A stretch of 64,000 nucleotides of DNA from Pogostemon cablin (Eukaryota; Streptophyta; Magnoliopsida; Lamiales; Lamiaceae). Shown piece after piece: positions 10,926-23,378 of this stretch. The first letter of the stretch is position 1. Every line of letters starts with the position of its first letter. Where the stretch lies: NCBI GenBank assembly GCA_023678885.1, contig CM042958.1, positions 8,798,852 to 8,862,851 on the forward strand, in the 5' to 3' direction. The notes under the pieces were generated by a model. It searched no databases. It was not told where the DNA came from and saw only the letters and a list, made by a program, of their open reading frames with translations. Both the position numbers and the translations under genes were made by a program.

Positions 10926-11465
10926 ATATAAGTTTTATAAGGGTAATTAATTATGTCTTATTAAATATTTTTGGGGTACATTTAGTAATTTTGGGGGTCC
11001 GAATAGCCAAACCTTAAATTAAATACATTTGGAGTCAAATTTGGATCCTGGAGGTGACCACTCATAAATGGTCTCATTACGTGGCTAAGGATGTTACGTT
11101 AGAGAGAGAGAGAGAAAAACATCACTGGTATGAGTTGTATCCGAGAAAACGTGAAAGATGACATGTTAATAGTTAATATTTGTTAGGTAGATGTAATAGA
11201 TTTTATCATTTAGCTAGCTTTCAGACAAGAATGAGATGTTCACAACTCTCCATTTAAATCACGTTTGTTCATTTGTTTGTTTGTTTCCCCTCCATTTATT
11301 CCCAATTTCTCTTATTTAAAATGTACAACAGTAATGACACAACTTGTTTTTTTTTCTCTTCAATAAAAGACGAAGCTGTCTATCATACATAATATGGGAT
11401 AACCTTGGTAATGCTATTGTTGAAGGTAATAAGTTGATGGTATTAACATGCAAAACAAAGTGTGG
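10926..11465. other. Right end of the duplicated chlorophyllase unit, then spacer
   Basis: About 11030-11310 matches the flank of copy 1 (7140-7430). A short (GA)n run lies near 11101. No gene is seen before the hydrolase stop codon at 11466. Confidence 0.6.
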
Positions 11466-14340
11466 TCACATGTTGTAGTGTTGATCAAACCACTCGCTCG
11501 CTTGTTTCACCATCACAGCTGTCATCTGATGCCCGATCCCCGGTTCAGCTACCAACTGAACACAAAAAACCCAACCCCATTTAGGACCAACTCTGAGAGA
11601 GAGACACAGAGATTCACACTCAAACCTTTAGCTTTTCAGCAGCATTTGCCACTTCGTAGCTCTTTCTTGCTCTTGATTCTGGAAGTTCCAGTCCAGCAAC
11701 AGGACAACGAGGATCGTTTTCCCCTAAAATTTACGTGTTCTAGTCTCAAGCTACATGCATTGTTTCCATATATAGGACAAGTTGGTGGATATAGAACATC
11801 CTTACCGTTCAATATCAACAGAGGACGAGGTGCAATCACAGGAACTGTGTAAGGTGAGTCAAACCGAGAAGCTAAACCAGGAGCAATCCTGTCCCAAACC
11901 TGTTAAAAAATGTTAACCTCCATGTACCCTAGGATACTGGAATACACAGCAAAAACCAAACGTACAGATTTTATCAGGATAAAATAGCATCATACAGGAT
12001 GAGTCTACTGACCTTCTCTACCACTTCTTTATCGATTGCACTTTTCCCTAAATCAATTCTTGCTTCTGAAATGAACGACAAAAAGATTACTACCGCAACA
12101 TCATTAGGTCACTGACTTTTTTCTTTCAAGAACCTAATATGCACTACATAAATTTTAGATTTGGATGGATTACAAGCAATCATGCATACAACTGTTAGAG
12201 ATTATCTCTGTCTCACCTTCAAATACAGCCTTAATGCTGTCAACTCGAGCTTGCCACTTGTCATGTTCAATTGCCCAACGGAACCCCTAAAATTGTAGTA
12301 GTAACATTGAGAGTGTTGTATATCCTAAGATAATCTTTTATTGTGTCTATTTATCTAAATCACAAACCTGAACACCAATTATAGGGACAACCACTGAATA
12401 GCGAGTATCTGCAGCAGCTCCGAACCATGCATGCATTCCTGATCAACGATGGACTCTCTTATTCAGATTTGAAAGTTGAAAAAAGATGCATAATAAAGTG
12501 ATCTTAGAGTGAGTTCTTCTGACCTCCAAGTGATTCGCCCGTAATTCCTATTCTAGAGGGCTCCACATCCTCTCTTTGTGTAAGATAATCTGCCAACTTT
12601 ATCAAGTCCCACACCTGAAAAAATAAGTTTGTCCGTGCATGAATGTTAGATGCATGCCTCACATCTTAAGGATTCAAACTGGTCAGTTTGTCTCTCAAAC
12701 GGTTCAAGCACAAAAAACTGAAGAAAAAGATGGTAGTAAAGAACCCTTTCAATATTTCTATCACTGGATCAAATGGAAATCATACCGTATCAAAAATGAA
12801 AGGCATTGTATTGCCTGTTTTCCAAGATGACACTAGAGCCTACGCAACAAATATGACTCATTTATGTTCTGCACAGGAATCAACTATCAAGTAGAAACAG
12901 AGAAGTGATAAAGATCCAGAAGGTACACATCTCGGTAAGTCGTCAGGTTTTTAGCTCGCTCTCCATGGTAACGAGAATCAATGGCTACAGAAATATAATC
13001 CCTTGAGGCATATGCCTGAACCATTAAAAAAAAAAATAGATAAAGCCTCTGTTTTGAAGAACATTAATGAAGCATTAGCATCTCGAAATATAACCATCGG
13101 TTACCTCAAGTAAAGGCCTCAACCACTCTTTGCATTTATTTGTACTATGCAGGAAAACAATAGCTGGTCTTTTCTTCTGACTAGTTTCTTTCAGTTTCAA
13201 AATCAGAACAGGCAAACGTCCCTGCTCTCCTTCCTGGTTAGAAAATTGACTATCAATATATAACACAAGATACTCATGAAACAAAGACTGAATGTGAACA
13301 ATCTCAAAGGACGCCTAACATCAAGCATCTGGAGACCTCAGAGATAGATTGTTGAAATTAATACATAAACATGTTCAACAATGATAGTTTTAAATCTGAA
13401 ATTTGACAGATATTTATTTTCATCAAGACACAGACTAGACCCTAGATACAAGATGCCTCCTGCCCCAAGATTTGTGGAGCTAACCAGGAAACACATATAA
13501 CTCACAAAAATAGTTATAATACCTCTGTAGTCAGGTAAAAGTTCTCTTCAAGGAGTTCTTTAAAGTTGGGAATCTCTTTCTTCGGACAAGACTCCATAGC
13601 CTGATGTTTCAGGAAAGGATGATGTACGAGAAGAATGCTATAGTGAACAAAACAAAAGGAAGTCTAAAGCAGTAGTCAACCTCACTGAATGTTGGCTTAG
13701 GAGTTTCTTGATACAATGGATCTTGTACAGGTTTTGCTCGTTCAACAGAAAGAGGCACTGCAGGATTTTGATGAACATTTTCATCAATATCAAATGCTCA
13801 CATTAAGAAAGAAATATCAGAATAATATGTGTCTGTGAAGCCAGAATTTTTCTATGAATGATATTCTAAATGCATATAATCAAATGTTGAACCTGATGGT
13901 CCAGAAACTAAAAGTATCACTGGTACACCACATCAAAGTTCCTTATATGCAAGGGGATATTGTTTCATTATCTGTTGCCAATATTCATTCGAAGCCCTTG
14001 AATTTCTTAAAGCACCAATTTAAGTACGAAACGAAACAAATTTAGATACATTTCAACTATCATCATTGAACTACAGTAGCACAGTGTCGTACCACCTGCT
14101 TCAGTTCATGTACCTCTCTCAAGAGCCAAAATTAAATTAAAAAAATTAAATCAAATCAAGTCAAATTTCAAACGAAACACAGAATAATTGAGAAGAAGAC
14201 GCACAATTTCACGAAAACCAGAGAGAGTAACAGAGGGTAAAGAAAGAGCAGTTGCGAAAATGACCTTCAACGGTCCGACGACTGCGGAGAAGCTGCAGAA
14301 ATTCGGAGCGAAGGTTGGCAGCATCGTCGGAATATTCCAT
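11466..14340 (-). CDS. Alpha/beta hydrolase (dienelactone-hydrolase/esterase-like), 13 exons
   Basis: An intact gene can be followed through 13 exons with GT-AG introns and matching phase: 14265-14340, 13681-13757, 13523-13600, 13105-13233, 12929-13015, 12786-12839, 12524-12614, 12368-12438, 12217-12286, 12013-12065, 11806-11899, 11626-11723, 11466-11555. They total 1068 nt, 355 residues from MEYSDDAANL to the stop. The fold signs are the strand and oxyanion region AIVFLHST (about 101-108), the nucleophile elbow GESLGG (Ser195), an acid in GENDPRCP (Asp297) and a His in GIGHQM (His335), a complete triad. It resembles a conserved plant family of soluble alpha/beta hydrolases whose substrate I do not know; no signal peptide is seen. 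Exact function is not claimed. Confidence 0.88.
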
Positions 14341-14500
14341 GGTGTGATGATCTGAGAGAAGTCGTGATGAAGTGGTGGAGTTGGTAATGTTTGAGTTTAA
14401 GCAGTAAGCGGGCCAAGGGGCTTCGCACGTGCACTAACCCAACCATGGTTGCCGCCACCATGGATAACAACTCTACACCTTTCTTCTTCTCTCTCTATTT
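14341..14500 (-). promoter_or_regulatory. 5' leader and proximal promoter of the hydrolase gene
   Basis: Sequence upstream of the ATG on the minus strand. No clear TATA box is seen close by. The extent is inferred. Confidence 0.35.
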
Positions 14501-15546
14501 TTTAATATGTATTTTTTAATCATATTAATTTATTAATTTTAATCATTAATGAAAAGTATGAAATCATTTCCTGTACTTGGGACACACCTGACCCTAACAC
14601 AAGAATTTTACTATTAAAACTTTTTGTGTTCCCACGTGTATTAGGAGACCAACTCAAAATAAAAATAGAGATATTGATATGAATACACGGTACACCTGTA
14701 ATGAGTTTATTCATTATTTAAATATTCTTATTATAGTTGGTAAGGTATAATACTTTTAATTTTAAATATTTAAATATATTTGTAATAAATTATATTATAA
14801 TATCTAAAATTATATTTTAAAAAATACTATATTTTAATTATTAATAAATTTTATTCATACAAAATCATATTTTAACATGTCTTTTATAGAAGAGATTTGT
14901 CACTCTCTAAGGAAAGGGGAGTATTTTATTTTAAATGTTTTAATAAAATAAAAGGAATGATATTGTTGATTATAGTTAAATAAAAAATAGTGCTAAAAAG
15001 TAGGAGTACGTGATAAACTTGTAATAATAGTACCTAAATTATGATGAAATTTTTTAAAAGATATTTCTTAAATAAAATAGTAATAAAAAGTAATACATGA
15101 TATAACTTGGAGTAATAATAGTACTCCGTTCATCCCACATATTTTTAATTATTTTTTATTTTGAGGTGCCTTAACTATTTTTACACAGGTAAATATGCCC
15201 GAACGAGGGAGTAACAAATTATGATGAAATTTTTAAAAATTTTAAAAAAAATTTTTTACAAAAATATCTTTCGATTTTGATTTGACTTTAATAATTTGAC
15301 TGTTTAAGAGCTCCAGGTATGCAATAGGAATAGTAAATTATACTCCATTACTTATAAAAATGATAGTACTACTATATTAATGCATAAAAGTTTTTTTTTT
15401 CTTGTGTATAATATCAGGCATCATTTTTTATAGTATATATTTTTTGGCATAATTACTTATATATAGAAAGTTGCATATGTATGGATATTCTAACACAAGT
15501 ATACAACGAGTATTGCGTGACTATTTTTATAAGGGAAAATAAATGG
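14501..15546. other. AT-rich intergenic DNA with a short Stowaway remnant
   Basis: No gene. A 92-bp stretch at 15122-15213 starts TACTCCGTTCATCCC and ends GAACGAGGGAGTA, like a shortened Stowaway MITE. Confidence 0.55.
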
Positions 15547-15776
15547 TATTCCCTCCGTCCCAGGCTAAAAGGGTCATTTTTCCATTTTGATCGTCCCACC
15601 AAAGAGTCTCCTTTCCTTTTTTGCACACATGGAACCCACACACCTTCTCTAATACAATTAAAATATGAGACACACACTCCCACTAATATAACTACACACT
15701 ATACATTAAATAATAATACTACTTAATCTACGTGTAAAAAAGCACATGACCCTCTTACGCCGGGACGGATGGAGTA
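15547..15776. mobile_element. Stowaway-type MITE
   Basis: It starts TA-TTCCCTCCGTCCCAGG and ends GGGACGGATGGAGTA. About 230 bp. It belongs to the same family as the MITE at 48616-48845 (shared internal sequence such as CATTTTGATCGTCCCACC). Confidence 0.75.
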
Positions 15777-15987
15777 TTAATTTAAGTGGATAAAGCTAAT
15801 TGTCTGATGATTACATGCAAAACTGGCGCAATATAATATTCTAAATCTCCATGAAATGTAACTGCAAAAGCAGCGCTTCACTTTTGGACCCATGAGTTGC
15901 TCAGTAATTTACAGTCTTAAATATACGAACTCAGCTGCAGTAAAGGGTTTAGTTACCTTGCAACCTGCACTTTCAACCATGACTCTC

Positions 15988-18900
15988 CTACGGGTTTTCT
16001 TGCTCTCTTCTCGTTTCTGCAACGCACGAGATTAAACTGTTAGCATTGGAGACTCGGCTCGTATAGTTCTCAAGCTTTATGTCGTCCAAATCAATGTCTA
16101 TAAGAAAAAGGAAACACGAAAAAAATATGGAGGATGAGTGACAAACGCATCCATCACCTTCTATGGTGCCACAGGTGATAAGTCTGTTGAGAAAACAGTA
16201 AAGCTGGGTCAGTACGAGCCTTTCTTGTTCAACGTACAACTTGTCAACCCCATGTGTGGATGCTACTTGCAAGGCTATACTCGTATCAGCTTCTGTGGCT
16301 GTGGAAGGAGCATTAGCCGCCATAAATGCATCTTGTTCGTCACACATTAATGCTAGTGTTCCGGGAGATAATGGTCTCCCATTACGAAAGCCACAGCCAT
16401 CTGATTCACCAGGTGATATTCCATCACTGTTTCCTTGGTTCACATTCAATTCCATGGTATTAAGTTGGTTTTGGTGATGTTTATGGTCATCATCCTGGGA
16501 CGAAACTGGACGCTCTGCATTCTTTACATCCATGACATTCTTCATCATATTCCTTTCATCTGACAAGATGCATAATTCCATCTTAGACAAGTCTTAATTT
16601 AAAAAATATATATAAGCACCCAATTGCTTGTTAAGTGCTTTAACATAGCCAATTTATCATGTGAGCATAAAACATTTTGTAAAACAAGAAATAGATTCCA
16701 CACCCCCCCCCCCTCTGCATTCTTTACATCCATGACATTCTTCATCATATTCCTTTCATCTGACAAGATGCATAATTCCATCTTAGACAAGTCTTAATTT
16801 AAAAAATATATATAAGCACCCAATTGCTTGTTAAGTGCTATAACATAGCCAATTTATCATGTGAGCATAAAACATTTTGTAAAACAAGAAATAGATTCCA
16901 CACACCCCCCCAACAGTAGTCAGCATACACTAAATAATTAACCAATAAAATTGAATATATAGTACACTCAGAAGCAAACGAACCTACCTGAAAAACTCGT
17001 AGCTGCTTCTGTTGAAACTTCAACCACCAGTTTGCAGAAGTCCTTCACATGTTGTAATCGGAGGATGCCAGTGAGAGGAGACCTTTGATTGCACGAAGAG
17101 AATAAAAGTCCATAAGAAGAATAATTAACATATATTTGTACCTCTAGCAGCATAAAACACAAACACGCGCACAAAAACTAACAATATAATTCATGACCAT
17201 AAAATAGGAAAAATTATACCTGTAAGAGGCTTTAGATGGTCCTAACTTCGCAGTGTTAGATTTAGAAAGGTGAACGGATGATGGTGTATATGAGACATTA
17301 GGCGTCAAGCAAGCATCCTGTTTGCAAAAGATAGAAGAATTCATCAAATGTCAACAAACAATACATCGGGGAAAACCAACGATGTGGCTATAAAATGTTC
17401 ATTCAGAATAAATACATCCCAAACGTGTACTCATGTAAGGACTCTAATTCTGAGGCTCTGATTTCCTCCGCCTAAATATCATCTTTTACTCCTCTCCAAT
17501 GCTTCTAAATTCTTCTCTTTCCTCCCCATTCTTTCTCCTGCCATCACATCTGACCTGTTTTTCTCCTTTGTTGGACCACCACACTCACTGCCTCTCAAGC
17601 ATCTTCTTTCTCTCCTTTCCCACCCTCCAACTCCAACTGACTCCCTCATTTTTTCACTGGCTTCTTCATCATGCCCCATCCAACCACAAGCATCAATTTC
17701 TGTCCCATTTAATTCTATTTGATAGCAATTGAATGGTATGAATCAAAATAATAGAGTAAATGGAGATCATGTGTTCACAGGCATAATCCGAAAGTTCACC
17801 ATAGATCTTCATATTACTAAGAATTGCATCATTGAATTATTGTCCTAAGTTCTTCCAGACTTATGAGAAAATACTAGGTAAATGAGATTTTCTTCCAGAC
17901 TTAGAGCAAATACTAGGTAAATGAGATTCATACTAGCATTGAAAACTAACAAATGCAAATTCATCTCATGGCTACAATGGTTCATATATCTAGCACAGAA
18001 GCTCGGTGAAGTAGTGCAAACAGTGTGAACAACTGCTTCTTCAATTAAGAAAGGAAAATAAATAAACAAATAAATAAAATGTAGAAAGCTGGTTGAAGAA
18101 AGAATAAAACATAGAAATTGAGTCAAAACATTCATTTGGAACCTGATGAAATTGTGGAACCCAGCTTTTCAAATGTTTATTAGACGCCACCTCAAAACCA
18201 ATTTGCTGATTCCTACTCTTCTTGATTGGACTTCCAATAGCTCCATTAATAGCCGCATTAGCTGCCTGTTGAATGAATTCCAACGAATTTGCTGCATGGT
18301 GCTGAAAATGAACTTTCCTCTCATCGCTCCCTTCGAAGTTTTTGCAGTCCATGCATTTACATTTGTCAGAGCATAGAATATTGGCCTGGAAGCACTCACA
18401 ATACCTCTTAAGACACCCAGATTTTTTACAATTGCATCCTTTGTTGTGCTCTACCTGAATTTCAATTTCGAGAATCAAATGAAAACATGTAATTCCAAAA
18501 TAAGTAAATTGCGTTCAATTGTAGGTGTCTATGAGCTGTGAGAAAGGAAAACTATCAGAATTACAACTATCACATCTTTTAAAAGATGTTAATAAATATG
18601 CAAACTTTTTTAAGCAGAGTAACAATGCAACAACTTATCAGCCGAGAAGTAGAAAAATTACCACAAACTAAACTACACAACCAATAACAGATTTAAAATC
18701 CCTGTGAAAGAAACTGTTGGTTCCTGGAGTGGGAAAACCAAATATGCTTTACTCTTTAATATGTTGGAGATGACTTTCTTATCGAACAAAATTTTCACAT
18801 CCATAAGATTGAGAAGATTGTGTTTTAAAAAATCAGAACCAAAATCAAGACAAGATTATCCATAGTCCATACAATGAATTTGCAGGGAAAGCAAAACTGA

Positions 18901-20275
18901 TGAGCTTGGTTAAAATCGAAAAAGCAGCCAGAAAACATCATAAAAATCATGTTGCATACCCCACCATCTGGGGCTCCATTTGGACTGCTAGCTATCTTTG
19001 ATCTGAAGGCATCGGGTTTCCTCTCTAAAATTGTTTCAATTGCTTCTTTCCTTTCAGGATCATGTTCTTTTTTGTTGTAACAGTTGATGCAGCTACACCC
19101 ATCACAGTAAACACCAGAGGCAAAGCACTCACAATACCTTTGACAAAACGATCAGTCTATCTCAGAAGTCAAAACCAGCCAACTCATAAGAATAAGATTC
19201 ATACTCTCATATCTCCAGAGAATGGAAATTACGCCAAAAGCTCGCTTACCAGCCTTACTAATGCATTTGCATCAAAGTAAAGACAGAGATGTTAATAGAC
19301 TGAAGAGGTGCACTTACAACTTCAAGCATCTAGAATTCCTGCACTTGCATTGCTTCTGCTTTTTTGGAGTGCCATCATTTTGCTCAAGATGAGATCTTTC
19401 TCGTGATTTTGGGGACTCCATCTTCCTGAATTGAATGTTTTGTAACAATTAAAGTCCCTTAAGAATGCAAATAGCTAGCTAATGATGAAAAATACATCAT
19501 GGTTCTATGCATAAGATGAACATCTTGTTACAAATAATAGTCCCTTAAAATAACAAAGAAACAAGCAACCAAATATCAGCTCAAACACTCAAAACACGTC
19601 ATGTAAATGAAGGTTCACTACGAAGAAACCAGACTAATATATTTCTGAAAATTGAGATCAAGTTCTCAAATTTTCTTTAGCACATCAAGAAAATAGTACA
19701 TTGTACTAGGAGAGCCCAATTAAAAACAAATGAAATTTGATATTGCTTTTTTTTTTTTTTTCAAGAATCACCGATATCACCAACATAAAGAGAAACAAAC
19801 TCCTCACTACTTTTCTGATCAAATTCCAACACTGAAATTGAAACAAGAAATATCATTAATTTCCCAACAGATGGCTATAGGCTTACAGCAATGGTGTCAA
19901 TGCAGGCTTAGGCATGGGTACTGGCTTTCCCACTGGATGAGACAACCGTGGTGCCATTGCAGGTGATCTTGCTTGCCCCACCGTTTGCGGAAGCTCTTGA
20001 TTCGGAGATTTGGGTGGCATAACCATTTTCCGAGGCGGCAGTTTTGTCTGCGCCACCGCTCTCGGCGGCGATTGGGACCCTCCACGTCCATGCACTTGTT
20101 GTGATTCCCCTAGAGACAGCCACTTAGACTGTAATTGAGATTGTGGGTGTTCTGGCAATAACGAATTCCCCTTGGCATTAGAATTTGCCGTAGCTAATAT
20201 ATTAACCGTGAAATCCAGCTGCCTCACCACCGTCGCCGCCGTCATTGCGGCTGCCGCATCTCCACTCTGCTCCAT
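15988..20275 (-). CDS. TCX5/TCX6-like: Tesmin/TSO1-like CXC protein (CPP family, TCX5/TCX6-like), 8 exons
   Basis: DNA-binding CXC (CRC) protein; relatives TCX5 and TCX6 act in Arabidopsis DREAM-type repressor complexes in the nucleus. Exons: 19887-20275, 19318-19425, 18960-19137, 18143-18454, 17220-17317, 16988-17082, 16158-16559, 15988-16016; phases match and they total 1611 nt, 536 residues. The first CXC repeat (about 156-185, CKCRNSRCLKLYCECF...) spans the exon 2/3 junction; the second (232-262, CNCKKSGCLKRYCECF...) is in exon 4. Between them lies a short conserved RKPDAFRSKI motif. After the second repeat come the FIQQAANAAINGAIGSP segment and, in exon 7, the motif NGRPLSPGTLALMCDEQD and a helix ending NRLITCG, both typical of this subgroup. 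The start is the ATG at 20275; an in-frame upstream Met at 20339 is possible but the Met-Glu-Gln start fits the family. Exon 7's acceptor lies in a 200-bp tandem duplication. Confidence 0.92.
16513..16912. repeat. 200-bp tandem duplication over TCX intron 6 / exon 7
   Basis: Two units with a period of exactly 200 bp (16513-16712 and 16713-16912) differ by about one base plus the length of a C tract (CACCCCCCC) at each unit's end. Each carries the splice acceptor and first about 47 bases of exon 7, so the gene has two candidate acceptors, near 16559 and 16759. Confidence 0.92.
17851..17929. repeat. Short direct repeat, period 40 bp
   Basis: TCTTCCAGACTTA and the following AATACTAGGTAAATGAGATT recur 40 bp apart within TCX intron 4. 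Confidence 0.85.
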
Positions 20276-20830
20276 AAACAAAAATCGTACAAAATCTTTC
20301 AAATTAATCACTGTAGGCTCTGAATTTCGAGCAATGAACATGAAAAGAAACTACAGGATCGATTCCTCACTCCTCCAACACTAACGAGGAAAATCTATGG
20401 GGTTCCAATATTCAAAAAAACCAAATAAAAAATTTAAAATCAAAGCTTCCTTCCCCAAAAAAATGGCGCCTATCAATTTTCGGCTCGCGTTTTTCTCTCA
20501 CAAACATACACAGATTTTGGTTTTGTATCTTGCCGGTAAAAATTGAATCGTTTTTGTTTTCCGGAAAATTGTAGTTAATATGTTGAGAGTTTTCGAATGG
20601 GGTTGGGGATTTTTTAGTGAGAGAAACTAGAGAGAGAAATTTTTTATTCGATTTTAGTGTGGTGTGTGATTCTCTTCCAAACTTTTGAAATTTTGATTTT
20701 GCTGAGGTGTACGGTCCAGATCAAGGATAGGGTTTGGTCGAACGGATGATATTGAATTGGCTTTTCTCCCGTAACTATTTATCCAATTCTGTGCCAATGC
20801 CAGTTTCAATTGGTATAATTTTTTTCATCG
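20276..20830 (-). promoter_or_regulatory. 5' leader and promoter region of the TCX gene
   Basis: Upstream of the TCX start on the minus strand. GC is locally higher around 20465-20500 (GGCGCC, GCTCGCG). No TATA box could be fixed with confidence. Confidence 0.35.
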
Positions 20831-21041
20831 AATAATAATTTAATGTAAAGTGAAGTGAAATGAGGTGATAGAAATAATATTTAATGTGTAGTAAATAGTT
20901 GTATTAGAGGTGATATGTAGGGCCATGAGAATCGATTAATTGTTTTTGTGTGGGTCCCATGTATTAAAAAGAAAATGTGTCAACTTTAGTGGGACAAACC
21001 AAAAAGAAAAGTGTGTCAACTTCTATAGGACGGGGGAGTAC
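20831..21041. mobile_element. Stowaway-like MITE, left end unclear
   Basis: The right end GGACGGGGGAGTA and the body (GTGGGTCCCATGTATTAAAAAG, AAAGTGTGTCAACTTC) match other Stowaway copies here, such as 48912-49180 read on the other strand. The left end is too worn to place exactly. Confidence 0.6.
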
Positions 21042-22276
21042 TAATATATTTATGAATATTTATAAAAGTTTTTTTTACATTAGATTTCTAAAAATCTAAA
21101 GCTTAAATTAAGTAAATTGATTATCCGACTAAATGCTTGAATATTAATGTTAAGGCAAGGATTTTGTGTTGATTGATTTTATTTATTTATTTAATACACA
21201 AATAACTTTATTAACATACTATAAAACAATTATATATTCCAATTTAATATTTAATGAAGTATCAGCTATATTAGCATTCATAATAATATAAAAAATATAA
21301 TTAACATAATAAGTTGATTAAATTGAGGATTAGATGAATCACGTGAGGAAGAGTTAAAAATTGTTTGAAAAATGTACATTTATATTTATTTTATTTTATA
21401 GCATTGAAAGAATTGGACGAGATTGGAGGAAACAGCACTGTACGGAGTAATTATTTAAAGCTTGTCAACTAGGGCAAAGGATTATGTAATTTTAGAAAAG
21501 GACGCAATTTTGGCGCTAAAGAGGAGATGTTCGGGTGCAACGCAAACATAGTGCGCTTCTTACGTGGGCTGTTGTGATTGGTGGAAATTTTGTACGCTGT
21601 TTGGACTGATGTAGTGGATTTTAAACAGAAGGTGGGCCACTTTGGACATCATTGTTCGTCTTTATTGTAAACGCTTTAAATTTCGAATTCGAAATTCTCA
21701 AGGAAAATAGTAATTAAATTTTGAATATGTTGCTAATGCTACTAACTTACTCTAAATATATACTTTTATAATAGTAAACACTTATAAAAAAATTCTCACA
21801 TTTGTTACATATTGATGTATAACTAGCTTTTATTTTGGAACATGATTGAAGTTGGTGAGTTTTAAAAAGTGAAAATTATAATTTTCATTTTCAATTTATA
21901 TATATTTAAAATTTTAAACGATCCCTGTTCTATTGCAAAAGTTTGTAAACGTACCCTCGTTTTGGTCCAATTTTATTTACATGGCAAAATAATGGTCTTG
22001 AGGAGTTTTTATAAGGAAGCTTTCGGAATTCTTAAATTTATTTTAAGAAAATATACTTTAGATGGTCTCCAATTAAAAGTATCTATTATCAATAACTAGG
22101 GTAACAATTGGTTCTATTAAATCGTATTTTGAGTCCACACGATAATAACACAACACACGATAAGATTTGTTTCGACACGACACTATAAGAAAAATAAAAA
22201 TAAAAATTATTAATTAAAAGTAATATTTCTAGAATTATAGTATTAATGAGTATTTTTAACGTATAAATAAATATCG
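21042..22276. other. AT-rich intergenic DNA
   Basis: No gene. A less AT-rich patch at about 21430-21660 contains TTTGGCGCT (21503-21515), which looks like an E2F site, about 1.2 kb upstream of the TCX start. No other structure was seen. Confidence 0.5.
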
Positions 22277-22285
22277 AATTATATT

Positions 22286-23369
22286 GGAGTTAAAATTATT
22301 TTTGGTCTCATAACTATAGAGAATTTTTGATTCTATCCCAAAAAAAGATAAAATTTTTAATTTCGTCACATAACTCTTGATATTAGCCAATTTTAATCCC
22401 AAAATCGCCAGAAATTGAGGAAGAATTTGGACCAATGCCAACTCAAATTCCTCTTTATTTTTATTTTTTATTTCCACATCACCTGATATAATTCTGTCTG
22501 GATCTTCTTTCTGCTGTTGATTATTCTCTTGTAATTTTATTTATACAGTAGTTTTGTTGGGTGTCCTAATCCTAATCCTATGTGGTTGTAGCGTTATTAC
22601 TCAACAACAACAAACATCTGATTCTGATTCTTTCATCTTGGATTGTGGTGCTGCAACTGATTCATATGGCAGAAAATGGATTCCATATTCCAATTTCATC
22701 ACCAGCTCCCATGATAATAAAGTGGGCAGTGCGAAATCCCAAGATCCTTCCCTCCCTTGACTGCAAGAATCTTCCACTCCCAATCAACTCTCTGTTTCTC
22801 CGCCTTCATTTCTATCCATCTTCCTACAACCAACTAGACCCCCACGCCTCATTCTTCCCCTCACTACCGCTGGATTCACTCTTCTCACCAATTTCAGTGC
22901 ATCCATCACCGTCGGTGCTCTCACCCAGGCTTATATTGTAAGAGACTTACTTCTCTTTAACCATCCTGAGATCATCTCTTCTTCATCTCACCTTCACGCC
23001 CTCTCACAACTCTTTCGATTTCATCAATGTCATTGAAATCATATCCATGCCGGAGATATTTCATCCAGCTCCAATGGATGCCGAGCTGTACGCAATGCAG
23101 ACCATGTTTAGGATGAATGTGGAAATGAAAAATAAAAATTAAATGGAATTTGAGTTCCAAATTCTTCCTCAATTGCCAAGTTGGATGAAGTTACCGGAAA
23201 GTCCCAATTTGAGGTGTCATCATGCGATTTTCCAGCCAAAAAACTTCCGGCGATTTTGGGATCAAAATTGACCAATATCAGGAGTTATTTGACGAAATTG
23301 AAAATTTTATCTTTTTTGGGACGGAATCAAAAATTCTCTATAGTTATGGGATAAAAATTATTTTAACTC
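22286..23369 (+). mobile_element. Mutator-like element (Pack-MULE) carrying a CrRLK1L receptor fragment
   Basis: 1084 bp with long terminal inverted repeats of about 150 bp (22286-22440 and 23215-23369; both read GAGTTAAAAT inward, then CATAACTATAGAGAATTTTTGATTC). A perfect 9-bp target duplication AATTATATT flanks it (22277-22285 and 23370-23378), as expected for Mutator elements. No transposase is present; the middle is gene-derived, which is the definition of a Pack-MULE. Confidence 0.87.
22546..23115 (+). pseudogene. Captured fragment of a malectin-like (CrRLK1L/FERONIA-type) receptor kinase ectodomain
   Basis: In changing frames it reads FILDCGAATDSYGRKWIPYS, then LRLHFYPSSYNQLDP, then GFTLLTNFSASITVGALTQA with YIVRD, then PAPMDAELYAMQTMFRMNV. 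This is the order of the first malectin-like domain of CrRLK1L receptor kinases (FERONIA, HERKULES, ANXUR), which sense cell-wall state or RALF peptides at the plasma membrane. A hydrophobic stretch before it looks like the end of a signal peptide. There are several frameshifts and stops, a shortened stretch after position 22755, and no transmembrane or kinase part. It lies wholly inside the Mutator-like element. Confidence 0.82.
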
Positions 23370-23378
23370 AATTATATT

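Noticed and set aside
15481..15726. Overlapping ORFs of 76-81 codons on both strands
   Set aside because: They lie across a non-coding Stowaway MITE.
20276..20341. An N-terminal extension of the TCX protein from an upstream in-frame Met
   Set aside because: The extension is hydrophobic and unlike the family; the Met-Glu-Gln start at 20275 fits better. Not excluded.
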